NCBI GenBank assembly: GCA_023475225.1
Contig: JAMCVK010000034.1
Location: 1 to 64,000, forward strand
Direction of reading: 5' to 3'
DNA from: Chloroflexota bacterium
GTDB lineage: Bacteria > Chloroflexota > UBA6077 > FW602-bin22 > JAMCVK01
DNA: 64,000 nucleotides
In this document: positions 8,501-18,122 of the stretch, one piece after another
Layout of the letters: each line of letters begins with the position of its first letter
Numbering within the stretch: the first letter of the stretch is position 1
The notes under the pieces: model-generated
The model's input: the letters and a program-made list of their open reading frames with translations, nothing else
The model's database searches: none
Told to the model about the DNA's origin: nothing
Program-made: the position numbers and the translations under genes

Positions 8501-9783
8501 TGCCTCTCTTGGGAATCTTGAGCCTAACTTTAGGGGGTCTCTTCATCACCAACTCCTGGGATTTCCCCACTTATCTGCTCATCAGCGGCGTGGGCCTTCT
8601 TACCTGCTGGTTCGCAGGAGCCAGAGGTGGCCTGCGCAGCCTGAGCGTGATTACTGCTCAAATAGGGGCCATCACTTTGGGCAGTGTCTTACTCTACTGG
8701 CCATTCCATCGCAGTTACCAGCAATTCTACTTCGGGCTCACGCGCTGGAATGAACCCACCGATCCACGGCTCTACCTCGTTATTCATGGTCTTTTCCTCT
8801 TCATCATCGGCAGCTATTTATTGCTGAGGTTGGCCTTAAATTCAGTGTCCAGAAAGACTATACCTGTTTGGGAAATTGTTTTAGCCAGCGTTGTGGCCGT
8901 GCCCCTGGTTCTTCTGCAGCAGACTTTGATCGGGCTATTATCCTTCTTGCTCATTCTGACTCTTATTTTGGCCGTGCAGCGCAATAAGCCTGAGGAACAA
9001 TTCGTACTGATAATGATCGGAACTGGGCTCGTGCTCAGCATCTTTTGTGAACTGTATGCCATCAAGGGTGACATCGGGAGGATGAACACCGTCTTTAAGC
9101 TCTACCTACAGGTATGGATACTATGGGCCGTGGCCAGTGGTGCCTGCGTGATGTTTTTGTTCCGGGCTCTCCCCCACTCCTTCTCCTTGCGCCTCCCCTG
9201 GTTCGTCGGATTGGGGATTCTTCTCCTCGCCAGTCTTGTCTATCCACCGCTCGGCACCTGGTCCCGCTTGCATGACCGCTTCAATACAGCTATCGGATTG
9301 ACCCTGGATGGCACGGTGTTCATGCGCCACGCTGTTTATCACGATGAGAGAGGGACGATGTGCCTGCATCGCGACCTGGAAGCCATCACCTGGATTCAGG
9401 ATCATATTTCTGGCACCCCGGTCATTCTGGAAGGACACACCCCTGTGTACCGCTGGGGTGGGCGTGTCTCTATATATACGGGCTTACCGACGGTGCTTGG
9501 TTGGGATTGGCATCAGAGACAGCAACGCTGGGGTTACCAATGGATGATCGATGAGCGCCTGCAGGATATTCAGACCATGTACTCAAGTATCTCACCGGAA
9601 CAAACGCTGCCCTTGCTTGATAAATACGATATCCATTACATTTATGTGGGTGATCTGGAGAGAAACTATTATCCGCAGGCTGGGCTACGTAAGTTTGATC
9701 TGATGGTAGGCAAACAACTGGACCTGGTCTATAATCGAGATGGAGTCAAGATTTATAAGGTTAGGGATCGGGATTGGCGCTGA
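5551..9783 (+). CDS. Giant membrane glycosyltransferase: GT-C/PMT_2-type domain fused to DUF2298 (YYY) domain
   Basis: A 1410-residue polytopic membrane protein with two halves. The N-terminal half (about 1-560) looks like an ArnT/PMT-type GT-C glycosyltransferase, with the acidic motif HPDE at residues 43-46 in the first loop and repeated membrane spans. The C-terminal half (about 640-1400) is a DUF2298 domain, with the namesake YYYFG near residue 790 and a DLHAH motif near 940. GT-C enzymes move sugars from polyprenyl-phosphate donors outside the membrane; the acceptor here is unknown. GTG 5551 is chosen over GTG 5542 because AAGGAGG at 5535-5541 directly abuts the latter. It is the first gene of a five-gene operon. 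Confidence 0.8.
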   Translation: MASLTIGHTLRGKGHSIALLGILILAAAFRYFGVNWDQSQHMHPDERQITMVALNLSLPWPPNWSNLVDPHLSTLNPHFFAYGSFPIYLLRLIALIASLANPNLDSYNYLNLVGRFISASFDLGIILVSYRLATIVYGRSVALLSAAFIALTVFHIQAAHFYAVDTLLTFFVLLSLLAALHVLRRPTISNSIFAGSSVGLALACKVSALPIIVPLVGAFLLASPPQHAEDLSQRRPSLPYLWHKIALLSLALTSTVVVFFITQPYALLDWTSYLSDVIYQNNMVRGIIDLPYTRQYVGTISYLYFLTNLTIWGMGPLLGSVAVAGTILVIVRGLRQPRQEEWLLLAWVIPYFLITGSFYAKFMRYLLPIMPLLSIYGAAALLWLRDRLKRQNPPLMLMVNAFIASVVLASLFYSLAFVSIYSRPLTRVTASRWIYEHIPPGSILSYEHWDDRLPFDLVVDGKHRASNEYKFLEMPLYEKDDQAKLYLIIRNLGQSDYIVFSSNRLYGSIPKSPERYPLTTRFYELLFDEKLGYHLKKVFTSYPGLFGLQLVDDWADESFTVYDHPKVLIFERTKMLSDEELREAFAPVLMKMDAELSGKKQGLLLTPAQLKTISTGGTYYKIFDRNGLENKLPILIWAVMIEVIGVAMLPLALAVFPNLSDGGYPFTKTIGLLILSWLTWISVSLGVWPNTRGTVFAIFIILTITGGCLGYMRRQALISFWRTKRGLILGYEAIFWIAFSLFVLIRLANPDLWHPYRGGEKPMDLAYLIATIKSASFPPYDPWFAGGYMNYYYFGQIIVATLIKLSGIIPTTAFNLVIPTLFALTFSGTFSLGYNISAGWIRAGRIPTFLSGLAAAIFATSIGNLGGALQIIAQVAHLGGGHGGEPLSAMVNHVLIGAWRLLSGVVPFSIPPDWYWVSSRIYPGATVNEFPLFTFLFADLHAHLIALPFTILLLGLVLNLVKGCTRGSATSAQRASISIISGQLPLLGILSLTLGGLFITNSWDFPTYLLISGVGLLTCWFAGARGGLRSLSVITAQIGAITLGSVLLYWPFHRSYQQFYFGLTRWNEPTDPRLYLVIHGLFLFIIGSYLLLRLALNSVSRKTIPVWEIVLASVVAVPLVLLQQTLIGLLSFLLILTLILAVQRNKPEEQFVLIMIGTGLVLSIFCELYAIKGDIGRMNTVFKLYLQVWILWAVASGACVMFLFRALPHSFSLRLPWFVGLGILLLASLVYPPLGTWSRLHDRFNTAIGLTLDGTVFMRHAVYHDERGTMCLHRDLEAITWIQDHISGTPVILEGHTPVYRWGGRVSIYTGLPTVLGWDWHQRQQRWGYQWMIDERLQDIQTMYSSISPEQTLPLLDKYDIHYIYVGDLERNYYPQAGLRKFDLMVGKQLDLVYNRDGVKIYKVRDRDWR

Positions 9784-12278
9784 TGGCCGATTGGGAAGGG
9801 ATTGGCATCTGGTTTCTCACCGTCCAGTTTGTCGGACTGGCTGTTTTACCTCTCTCCTTAAGGCTTTTTCGCAATCTACCCGATAAGGGCTACACCTTAG
9901 CCAAACCGCTGGGGATACTCCTCTCAGCATACATCTTATGGTTGGGAGCCACCTTCGGTATCCTGGATAATACCCGGCGAACTATCATCTTTCTGGTCAT
10001 CGCCATTGGGCTCGTCTGCTGGTGGCCAGCGGTGACTCGTAGGGAACTAATTACATTTTGGTCAAACAGGCGCTGGATCATCGCTAGTACAGAAATCCTG
10101 TTCTTCATAGCCTTAGTAGGCTGGGCGATGATTCGTTCCTTCGATCCGGCAATAGCGGCCACCGAGAAGCCGATGGAGTTTACCTATCTGAACGCTATCC
10201 TCAGAAGTGAACGTTTCCCTCCCCACGATCCCTGGCTTTCTGGTCACCCCATTAGCTACTATTACTTTGGTTATGTGATGATGGCCATGCTCACCAGGCT
10301 TGCCTCCATACCATCAAGCGTCTCCTTCAACCTCTCCATCGCTCTTCTCTTTGCCTTAACAGTCGGTGGGTCTTTCTCATTAGCCTACAACCTGGCGAGG
10401 GCTTTCAAAGAGGATAGAGGCGCTCAAAACGATGTGGGGGACAATTCTCTAGGACCTATTGGTTGCGGGCTATTGGCTGCCCTGTTTGTGGCCATCTTGG
10501 GCAATCTGGAGGGAGTCGTCGAAATACTGAACTCCCACGGATGGCTCTCCCTCGAAGCGTGGCGTTGGCTACAGATCAAGGACCTCCCCCGACCATACAT
10601 CAGCGCCTCCTGGCTGCCCTCGGACTGGCTCTGGTGGTGGCGTGCCTCCCGTGTCATAGGCACTTTTGATCCAGTGAGCGGCATCAGCTATGACTACACC
10701 ATCAATGAGTCCCCCTTTTTCAGCTTTTTGTTAGGCGACCTCCATCCGCATGTCCTATCTTTACCCTTCACTCTGATGGGCATCAGTCTGGCCTTTAATC
10801 TATACCGCTCAAGAGGTGAGGTGACGCTAGCCGGGTTGTGCCACCAATCGCTGGCTCTGTTCCTTATCGCCCTCTGCCTGGGTGGGCTTGCCTTTTTGAA
10901 CACCTGGGACTTACCCACCTATCTCTTCCTCATAACTTTATCCTTCGTTGCTCTTCAATATAGACAGCAACGCCGATTTGACCGCACTCTGGTTAAGAAC
11001 AGCCTCATCTTCGGTGCTATCCTACTTCTCCTGAGCATCGTTCTATACACACTATTCTACTTCACCTTTCAATCACAGGCGTCTGGCATAGGTATCGTCG
11101 GGATACATACCAAGCTGCGGCACTTCCTGCTCTTTTGGGGACCATTGCTCCTTCCAGCGCTTTCCTTCTTGGTCATAAATTGGTGTCAACGTCTATTCGG
11201 CTTGGCCAAATCGGAGGAGATGGGAATTAAGCGGGGGATGACCTTGTCTACCCTCGGACATTCACCTCTTGAGAGTCGATCTATATTATTCTGGGGCAGC
11301 ACTGCCTTGATAGTGCTGCTTCTGATTCTCCTTGGCGCTCCCGTTTTAGGGGTGATCTATCCATTGCTGATCGGCACAATTAACCTCACAATACGCCTAT
11401 GGAATACTCGCCAGAGCGATCCCTCAACGGGCATCACCCCGTTGGGCAACGTTGATGGGCAGGTTGTCATACGTCCAATGGGCAATGGTCCTGACGAGGG
11501 GGGACGATCGCTACCAGCTACCGGTTTTGTCTTGCTCATGCTGGGCACCGGAATGCTCCTCATCTTTGGCTGTGAACTGCTCTTCGTGCGGGATCTCTTT
11601 GGCAACCGGATGAATACCGTCTTTAAGCTTTACTACCAGTCCTGGCTACTGCTGGCGATCGTTGCTGCCTTCGCTCTATACCAACTTTCAACCCTAATAC
11701 ACATATCCCTTCATTTAGCCAAAAGATTAGCGGTGCTCCTATTGCTGGCCTTGAACCTCATCGTGCTGATGGCCGGCTTCGTCTATCCACTGGCAGCTAC
11801 CATTTCCAAGTCCAACGGCTTCCTTGGCCATCCTACCCTGGACGGGCTTTCCTACTTGGCCCAGACGCAACCAGAGGAGTACCAGGCCATCACCTGGCTG
11901 AACGATCATATTAGCGGCGCCCCAGTCATTCTGGAGGCTGCCGGCCCATCGTTTAGTCTTTACGCTCGTGTCTCGGCCAATACAGGACTACCAACGGTGC
12001 TCGGTTGGGAATTCCATGAGGCTCAATGGCGCGGATCGCTGGCCGAGGTGACCAGCCGCAAGAGCGATGTCGAGACGATTTACCGAACTATGGATCAGGC
12101 GCTGGCCAAGACGCTTCTAAAGAAGTACAACGTTAAGTACGTCTATGTCGGGCAGCTGGAACGCCAGACCTATGCGTCAGCCGGCCCTAGAGCACTGGAG
12201 AAATTCGATGCTTTTATGGACATAGTTTACAAGAATCCAGCCGTGACTATTTACCACGTCAAGGATGACCACGAATGA
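9783..12278 (+). CDS. DUF2298 (Chlor_Arch_YYY) membrane protein, putative glycosyltransferase
   Basis: A polytopic membrane protein of about 831 residues, homologous to the C-terminal half of the preceding gene. It has the YYYFG motif near residue 160, DLHPH near 318, and the conserved segment NRMNTVFKLYYQSW that also occurs in the upstream protein as GRMNTVFKLYLQVW. The start is most likely ATG 9783, which overlaps the previous stop as TGATG; a TTG at 9774 is possible. DUF2298 proteins are associated with GT-C-type enzymes, but their reaction is not established to my knowledge. Confidence 0.8.
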   Translation: MADWEGIGIWFLTVQFVGLAVLPLSLRLFRNLPDKGYTLAKPLGILLSAYILWLGATFGILDNTRRTIIFLVIAIGLVCWWPAVTRRELITFWSNRRWIIASTEILFFIALVGWAMIRSFDPAIAATEKPMEFTYLNAILRSERFPPHDPWLSGHPISYYYFGYVMMAMLTRLASIPSSVSFNLSIALLFALTVGGSFSLAYNLARAFKEDRGAQNDVGDNSLGPIGCGLLAALFVAILGNLEGVVEILNSHGWLSLEAWRWLQIKDLPRPYISASWLPSDWLWWWRASRVIGTFDPVSGISYDYTINESPFFSFLLGDLHPHVLSLPFTLMGISLAFNLYRSRGEVTLAGLCHQSLALFLIALCLGGLAFLNTWDLPTYLFLITLSFVALQYRQQRRFDRTLVKNSLIFGAILLLLSIVLYTLFYFTFQSQASGIGIVGIHTKLRHFLLFWGPLLLPALSFLVINWCQRLFGLAKSEEMGIKRGMTLSTLGHSPLESRSILFWGSTALIVLLLILLGAPVLGVIYPLLIGTINLTIRLWNTRQSDPSTGITPLGNVDGQVVIRPMGNGPDEGGRSLPATGFVLLMLGTGMLLIFGCELLFVRDLFGNRMNTVFKLYYQSWLLLAIVAAFALYQLSTLIHISLHLAKRLAVLLLLALNLIVLMAGFVYPLAATISKSNGFLGHPTLDGLSYLAQTQPEEYQAITWLNDHISGAPVILEAAGPSFSLYARVSANTGLPTVLGWEFHEAQWRGSLAEVTSRKSDVETIYRTMDQALAKTLLKKYNVKYVYVGQLERQTYASAGPRALEKFDAFMDIVYKNPAVTIYHVKDDHE

Positions 12279-13999
12279 CTGAAGAGAGCACCTTACCTAA
12301 GCGAGTACAGCTTGATCTCAGTCTGGAGATGGTATTCTATCTAGTCATCCTTTCTATGGCCGCCTTGCTACGATTCTGGGGGCTTGGTTCCTGGCCCCTG
12401 AGTCCAACAGAAGGAGACCTATCCTTCCAAGCGTGGTCTCTATATCGTGGACATGCGGCCCTTATGGAGCGATCGCCACTTCTAATTTACGCCCAGGCCC
12501 TAATTTTCTTCCTTTTTGGAGCGAACGATGCCAGTGCCCGTGTGGGAACAGCCATGGCCGGTACGGCTCTGGTAATGCTGCCTTATTTATGGCGTGACTA
12601 CCTGGGCAGAGTGGGGGCCTTGCTTGCTTCCCTACTTATGGCTCTATCGCCCATATCCCTCTATTACTCTCGCCAAGCTGTGCCAGAGGTTCTGGCCGCC
12701 TTTCTCACCTTACTCCTGGTCATCTGTCTATCTCGTTACCTTCGAGATAAGACCTCACAATGGCTTTGGTTAAGCGCCATAGCTGCTGGGTCACTTGTGG
12801 CGGTAGGCCCCTCAGGCTACAACAGCCTTATCGTTCTGGTCGTTTCTGGAATTGGACTTTGGGCATCGGCTCGCCTTCCCTGGATGAAGACAGCCCGGAC
12901 AGGTACCGCTAGTCTTTTGGAAAGTGCCATACCTCTGACCAGAGAGCAGGCTAGCAAATGGCTTCTCCTGAGCGGTGGATCATTATGCCTGGTAATCACT
13001 GGGGGCTTATCAAATCTTCACGGGGTACAGGAAGGGCTGATCGATCCCTTGGGCACCTGGCTTGTTTCAATCAGTTCAGGAAACTTTTTCTCTCTTCAAC
13101 CAGTCGCCCTGTTAGCCTTGTTAGGCTATGAAACTTTGGCTTCGGTCTTCGGGGGTGCGACTATTATATGGCGATCTAGCCGTGATCTCCTTCTCGCCTT
13201 CCTCGTTTGGTGGACAGTTACTAGCTTCATCCTGATGTTAGCCTTTGGGCAGGTCAGCCTTCTCTTCCTAGTGTTACTACCTCTATTGCTCCTGGCATCG
13301 GTGACCCTGAGCCGCTTAATCTCCGAGCTCAGACCCTATCTAGTGCTCTCAAGGGTTGCCTTGTTCCTGCTCCTGCTTCTACCACCGCTATTATTGGTAT
13401 GGTTCGCCCTGAACCATTTCACCTTACCCGGACAAAGGCTCGGCTGGGAAATCATCCTCGCCATATTAGGTTTGTTGATGGCCGCGATCGGACTGGCCTG
13501 GTGGTGGTTCAAGGAAGAAATAGTGCCACTCGGTGGATTACTGTTGTTTGGTCTCCTGTTCACCCTGCATATCCATCACTCCCTCGGTCTCAACACCCAA
13601 CCAACTGCGGCAACAAGCACCCTTTTGACTAGACGGGTGACGTCCCAGGATGTCAGAGCCCTCACAAGGCAGACGGATGATGTCCTTGCGGCGGCACCAG
13701 CAGGCATGGCCGTCTCAATTATCGTGGACACAACTTATAAGGAACCCTTGCAATGGTATTTACGCGATTACAAAGGGGTCATCTTCGCCACAAAGCCTGT
13801 AGGGGACAAGGCTTATGTTATCATTGTGCCCGCTGGCGTCGGTTCGCCCCAAGGCCACTATTGGGGGCAACAATATCAGTTGAGCGAATCCCAGAAGATA
13901 TCATCTCTGGAATTTAGGCGCTTATGGCGCTGGTGGATGTATCAGGAGCCACTCTGGCCGGAAAAATATGACAATGTCGTCCTTTGGGTAAAAGTATAG
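12275..13999 (+). CDS. Membrane glycosyltransferase-like protein related to TIGR03663
   Basis: A 574-residue polytopic protein starting at an ATGA overlap with the previous stop. Its N-terminal 300 residues resemble those of the following gene (compare ALSPISLYYSRQ here with ALSPSILYYSRS there), and both have a WYLRDYKN/G-like segment near the C-terminus. The following protein carries HHDES in the first loop, but the equivalent stretch here reads SPTEGD, so the usual acidic catalytic motif is altered. It may be a partner subunit or an inactive paralogue rather than an enzyme. Its function is unknown. Confidence 0.7.
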   Translation: MTEESTLPKRVQLDLSLEMVFYLVILSMAALLRFWGLGSWPLSPTEGDLSFQAWSLYRGHAALMERSPLLIYAQALIFFLFGANDASARVGTAMAGTALVMLPYLWRDYLGRVGALLASLLMALSPISLYYSRQAVPEVLAAFLTLLLVICLSRYLRDKTSQWLWLSAIAAGSLVAVGPSGYNSLIVLVVSGIGLWASARLPWMKTARTGTASLLESAIPLTREQASKWLLLSGGSLCLVITGGLSNLHGVQEGLIDPLGTWLVSISSGNFFSLQPVALLALLGYETLASVFGGATIIWRSSRDLLLAFLVWWTVTSFILMLAFGQVSLLFLVLLPLLLLASVTLSRLISELRPYLVLSRVALFLLLLLPPLLLVWFALNHFTLPGQRLGWEIILAILGLLMAAIGLAWWWFKEEIVPLGGLLLFGLLFTLHIHHSLGLNTQPTAATSTLLTRRVTSQDVRALTRQTDDVLAAAPAGMAVSIIVDTTYKEPLQWYLRDYKGVIFATKPVGDKAYVIIVPAGVGSPQGHYWGQQYQLSESQKISSLEFRRLWRWWMYQEPLWPEKYDNVVLWVKV

Positions 14000-14035
14000 G
14001 AATCAAAGAGCGTCGTTGGGGGTTTGTAATAAAGT

Positions 14036-17000
14036 ATGGCTAAACAGGCGCCGCGCACCACGCTCAAGGATAGCATTTTAGATAGACGAGCCTTGCCGCT
14101 CATACCCTGGAGTTGGGAAACTTTTCTTTATGTGGCCATTTTGCTCCTAGCTGCCATCGTGCGCTTTTGGGATCTTGGCTCGCGAGTATTGCATCACGAT
14201 GAAAGCATCCACGCGGCCTATTCCTGGTATCTTTTCAACGGGATGGGATACAAACATGACCCGATGTTTCATGGCCCATTTCTCTACTATGCGACGGCCC
14301 TGATCTATTTTCTTTTTGGAGTATCCGACTACACGGCCCGTGTTGCTCCAGCTTTCAGCGGAGTGGTTCTCGTCGGCTTACCTTATCTCCTGCGAGACAG
14401 ATTAGGCCGGACTGGCGCGCTAGTAGCGGCGTTCCTGCTGGCGCTTTCGCCATCCATCCTTTATTACTCCCGTTCCTTGCGGCACGACATCTTTGCGGCC
14501 ACCGCCACCCTCTCGTTAATGATATGTCTATGGCGCTACGTTGATGACAGACGACCGTTATGGCTGTACTTGGCGACCATATCCCTAGCCATCTCGTTTG
14601 CCAGTCATGAGCTAACTTATATCAGTGTCTTCATTCTGGGCAGTTTTTTGCTCCTGGTGGCCGGACCAACGCTGGTGACAGCCTTGGTGAGGGGCAAGCG
14701 TTCCCTTCTTTCACCCTATGCCGACTTTCTTATCCTGTTATCCGCTCTGATGGTCCCCCTTGGCACACCAACCGTGCTCTTAATCCAGCGTCGGATTGCT
14801 CCCACCACTGACGCCAATACTCTCTTGGCCATCACATTTTTCGTGCTTCTGTCCCTCGCATTCATTTTGGGGCTTTGGTGGAATAGGCGCATCTTCGGAC
14901 GATGTGCGATCATCTTCTGGGTGATCTTTGCCCTGCTCTTCTCTAGTCTCTTCGTAAATCCGCCGGGTTTAATTTCCGGAGCTATCGGGTCATTGCAGTA
15001 CTGGCTTAGCCAACAGGGTGTACGTCGGGGGGGACAGCCCTGGTTCTATTACTTGCTACTCCTGCCTCTATACGAATTCGTCCCCCTTCTATTCGGACTC
15101 ACTGGAATCCTTTTGGCCATAGCGCGTCTTCCGATCACGCTGGTTCGCTGGCTTCAAAGGAGTCATCGTGAGCCCTTAACGCCCCTGCCCCAAGCCGAAA
15201 TAACCGATAGCACCTCAGGGTATAACCTGTTCAGATGGTTCTTAGTTTACTGGTTTGTGTTGAGCCTGGTGATTTATAGCTGGGCGGGCGAGAAGATGCC
15301 CTGGCTGGTCATTCACATAACCATCCCTTTGGTGCTGCTGGCCGCCGACTTCGTTGGCCATATCTTGGAGACCACACCGTGGAAAGAAGCCGTAGCCAGG
15401 GGTGGTGTACTGCTTTCCATCGGTCTAATGTTGTTCATTTTCGCCCTACTCGGACTAGGAGGAGCGATACCACCAGCCTTATCACTGGCCCAACCGCTCC
15501 AAACGCTGCGTCAAACATTTCAATGCTTGGCCATCCTTCTTGTCGTAGCTATACTGGTGGGAGGTGTTGTTTATTACTGGGTGAAAATAGGCCATGCGAT
15601 CGCCTGGCGCATAACAGCTCTGACCGTTCTAGCTATCCTTATGGCCTTCTCAATCCGGGCCAGCTGGCAACTGAACTATTATCACGGCGATATTCCGGTG
15701 GAGATGCTCGTTTATACGCAGAGTTCACCCGATATCGCCAAGGTGATGCGAGAGATCAAACGAGTCTCCTTCAGAACGGGGACGGATACCGACATCGTAA
15801 TAGCTTACGATAACGATGTATCCTGGCCATTTGAGTGGTACTTGCGCGACTATAAGAATCGAAACTATTACGGAAACGACCCTCGCCTAATCCGCCCAGG
15901 AGCTCCCATCGTTCTTACCGGCTTCGAGAGCGGTCACGACGGTGCAGTAAGAGCCCAATTGGGGAACGCATATGTGGGGCAGAGATATAAGTTGCGCTGG
16001 TGGTTTCCCGAGGATTATCGCGAGTTGACCCCAGAATTGATCTGGCGAGGACTCGGCGATGCTACCGCCCATCAAAGGGTCTGGCGCTATTTCCTGTATC
16101 GGGAGACGTTCAGTCCCCTTGGCTCACTCGATTTTATGATGTACGAACGGCGGGACCTGGCCACTGGGCCATGGGTGGCTGCGCAGGCCGCCAAGGGAGA
16201 GGTGAGCAGTATCCAGCACTGGGGCAGTCGAGGAAAGGGACTGTCCCAATTCGACGAGCCGAAAGGTATCACTGTCGCCCTGGATGGCAGCATTTACGTC
16301 GTCGATTCTCGAAACGCCCGAATACAAAAATTCGATAAACAGGGCCATTTCGTCTTGATGTGGGGTAGTCCTGGTGGGGCAGTGGGACAGTTCAATGAAC
16401 CGTGGGGCATCGCCGTTAACCAAGCCGGTAATGTATTCGTGGCTGATACCTGGAATCATCGGATTCAGAAGTTTGATGGCCTTGGTCGCTTCCTCGCCGT
16501 CTGGGGACATTATGGAAATGTCAAGGATGGAAGCGGTGAGCCGGGCACGTTTTATGGACCTCGTGGCATCGCCATTGATGCTATGGGCAACGTCTATGTT
16601 ACCGATACCGGCAACAATCGCATTCAAAAGTTCGATAATACAGGAAAATATCTCACTCAATACGGGACACAGGGGACGGACGATGGACAATTTAACGAGC
16701 CGGTAGGGATCGCTATAGACGCTGGTGGTAACATACTGATAGCAGATACCTGGAACCGACGCATCCAAAAATTTGATCGAAACTTCAATCTGCTTGCCAA
16801 ATGGCCCGTAATTGGCTGGGCAGGCGAATCGGTCCTGAATAAGCCCTATCTGGCAACCGACAGATTTGGCGCTGTTTATGTTACAGATCCTGAAGGATGT
16901 CAGGTGTTAAAATTCGATCCTAACGGTAGACTATTGGCCGATTGGGGCAAACCTGGTGAGGATGCGACGTACCTCAGAATCCCCACCGGCATCGCCATTG

Positions 17001-17071
17001 ATGCACAGGGCAGTATTTTCATCGCCGACAGCCTGAATCATCGTATCCTGAAATTCGCTCCGGTACCTTGA
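14036..17071 (+). CDS. TIGR03663-family (Agl23-like) membrane protein with C-terminal NHL beta-propeller
   Basis: A 1011-residue protein. Residues 1-670 form a polytopic glycosyltransferase-like domain of the TIGR03663 family, with HHDES at 53-57, a GPFLYY segment and about a dozen membrane spans. From about residue 737 there are six NHL repeats of the form GIAID..GNVYVTDT.NNRIQKFD, which should fold as an extracytoplasmic six-bladed propeller. Related proteins have been linked to flippase or oligosaccharide functions in archaeal glycosylation. The propeller may bind the acceptor polymer or protein; that is inference. A 36-base gap separates it from the previous gene. Confidence 0.82.
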   Translation: MAKQAPRTTLKDSILDRRALPLIPWSWETFLYVAILLLAAIVRFWDLGSRVLHHDESIHAAYSWYLFNGMGYKHDPMFHGPFLYYATALIYFLFGVSDYTARVAPAFSGVVLVGLPYLLRDRLGRTGALVAAFLLALSPSILYYSRSLRHDIFAATATLSLMICLWRYVDDRRPLWLYLATISLAISFASHELTYISVFILGSFLLLVAGPTLVTALVRGKRSLLSPYADFLILLSALMVPLGTPTVLLIQRRIAPTTDANTLLAITFFVLLSLAFILGLWWNRRIFGRCAIIFWVIFALLFSSLFVNPPGLISGAIGSLQYWLSQQGVRRGGQPWFYYLLLLPLYEFVPLLFGLTGILLAIARLPITLVRWLQRSHREPLTPLPQAEITDSTSGYNLFRWFLVYWFVLSLVIYSWAGEKMPWLVIHITIPLVLLAADFVGHILETTPWKEAVARGGVLLSIGLMLFIFALLGLGGAIPPALSLAQPLQTLRQTFQCLAILLVVAILVGGVVYYWVKIGHAIAWRITALTVLAILMAFSIRASWQLNYYHGDIPVEMLVYTQSSPDIAKVMREIKRVSFRTGTDTDIVIAYDNDVSWPFEWYLRDYKNRNYYGNDPRLIRPGAPIVLTGFESGHDGAVRAQLGNAYVGQRYKLRWWFPEDYRELTPELIWRGLGDATAHQRVWRYFLYRETFSPLGSLDFMMYERRDLATGPWVAAQAAKGEVSSIQHWGSRGKGLSQFDEPKGITVALDGSIYVVDSRNARIQKFDKQGHFVLMWGSPGGAVGQFNEPWGIAVNQAGNVFVADTWNHRIQKFDGLGRFLAVWGHYGNVKDGSGEPGTFYGPRGIAIDAMGNVYVTDTGNNRIQKFDNTGKYLTQYGTQGTDDGQFNEPVGIAIDAGGNILIADTWNRRIQKFDRNFNLLAKWPVIGWAGESVLNKPYLATDRFGAVYVTDPEGCQVLKFDPNGRLLADWGKPGEDATYLRIPTGIAIDAQGSIFIADSLNHRILKFAPVP

Positions 17072-18117
17072 CGCTTAAAACCTGGGTTACGGCGCGGGGG
17101 AATCTTTACATAACGAGTTTAGCGTTGGCTAGGAAATGGCTGTTTTGGCTGGGGCTGCTGATCAGTCTCCTTTTCCTTTGGTGGGCTATCCAACAAGCCA
17201 CCGATCTAGTGAAGGTAGGGAAATGGCTCCGCCAGGCTAACTATCTCTATTTGATCCCGGCCTTATTGGTCTATTTTGTTGGTGTCTACCTGCGCGCCTT
17301 GCGTTGGCGTTTCCTTTTAGAGCCAATACAAACAATAGAGGTGAGACAGCTATTTCCGATAGTGGTGATGGGCTATATGGCTAACAACGTATTACCCGCC
17401 CGGATGGGAGAGCTTTTCCGGGCATACATTCTGGGCGAGTACCGGATGGTGAGCAAGAGTGCTATCTTGGCCACGATCGTTATTGAAAGGGTCTTTGATG
17501 TTATTGCCCTGATTGTTTTTATCTTGATCGTTTCTTTAGCTATGCCAATGGAACAGGAGTTGCAGCGGATACTCTATTTCGTGGCTCTGCTTTTGGCTTG
17601 CCTCAGCATCCTTCTCTTGAGTATGGTCTTATGGCCCCAATTGACTCTAAAGACATCCGATCTTGTATTGCGTATTCTGCCTCCACAGCTAAGCAGTCGG
17701 CTCGCTGGGATCCTGACCTCATTCCTGGCTGGCCTGCAGGTATTGCAGAGTGGTAAGCTATTATTGCTGGGACTTGGATCGTCGCTTGCTGTTTGGCTCT
17801 GTGAGGCTTCGATGTACTACACGATTATGTTCGCCTTCAATCTATCGTTGCCCTTTAGCGCCTCATTGCTGGCGACAGCCGTAGCTAATCTTGGCACCAT
17901 CGTTCCCTCATCCCCCGGCTACGTCGGTACCTTCGATGCTCTCACCGTATTCACCCTTAAACTTTTCGGCGCTGATCCCAACGTAGCCTTGGGCTATACC
18001 GTTGTCCTGCACGCCGCACTTCTCATTCCCATTACCTTGCTCGGTTTCTACTATCTGTGGAGATATAGCCTTTCGCTTCGGGCCATTGAAAGACAAGAGG
18101 AAGACTTGAAGCTTTAG
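17068..18117 (+). CDS. Lysylphosphatidylglycerol synthase TM-region family protein (flippase-like)
   Basis: A 349-residue membrane protein with about eight spans. The segment MGYMANNVLPARMGELFRA is the hallmark of the PF03706 (LPG_synthase_TM, UPF0104) family. Members of this family, without the catalytic domain of MprF, are thought to flip lipids or glycolipids. Translation probably starts at TTG 17068 in a TTGA overlap with the stop of the NHL protein, so it belongs to the glycosyltransferase operon and may move the lipid-linked sugar used there. The exact substrate is unknown. Confidence 0.82.
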   Translation: MTLKTWVTARGNLYITSLALARKWLFWLGLLISLLFLWWAIQQATDLVKVGKWLRQANYLYLIPALLVYFVGVYLRALRWRFLLEPIQTIEVRQLFPIVVMGYMANNVLPARMGELFRAYILGEYRMVSKSAILATIVIERVFDVIALIVFILIVSLAMPMEQELQRILYFVALLLACLSILLLSMVLWPQLTLKTSDLVLRILPPQLSSRLAGILTSFLAGLQVLQSGKLLLLGLGSSLAVWLCEASMYYTIMFAFNLSLPFSASLLATAVANLGTIVPSSPGYVGTFDALTVFTLKLFGADPNVALGYTVVLHAALLIPITLLGFYYLWRYSLSLRAIERQEEDLKL

Positions 18118-18122
18118 GTGAG

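Noticed and set aside
16124-16768. 214-codon open frame opposite the NHL repeats
   Set aside because: It is the shadow of a repetitive coding region on the other strand, without a ribosome site.
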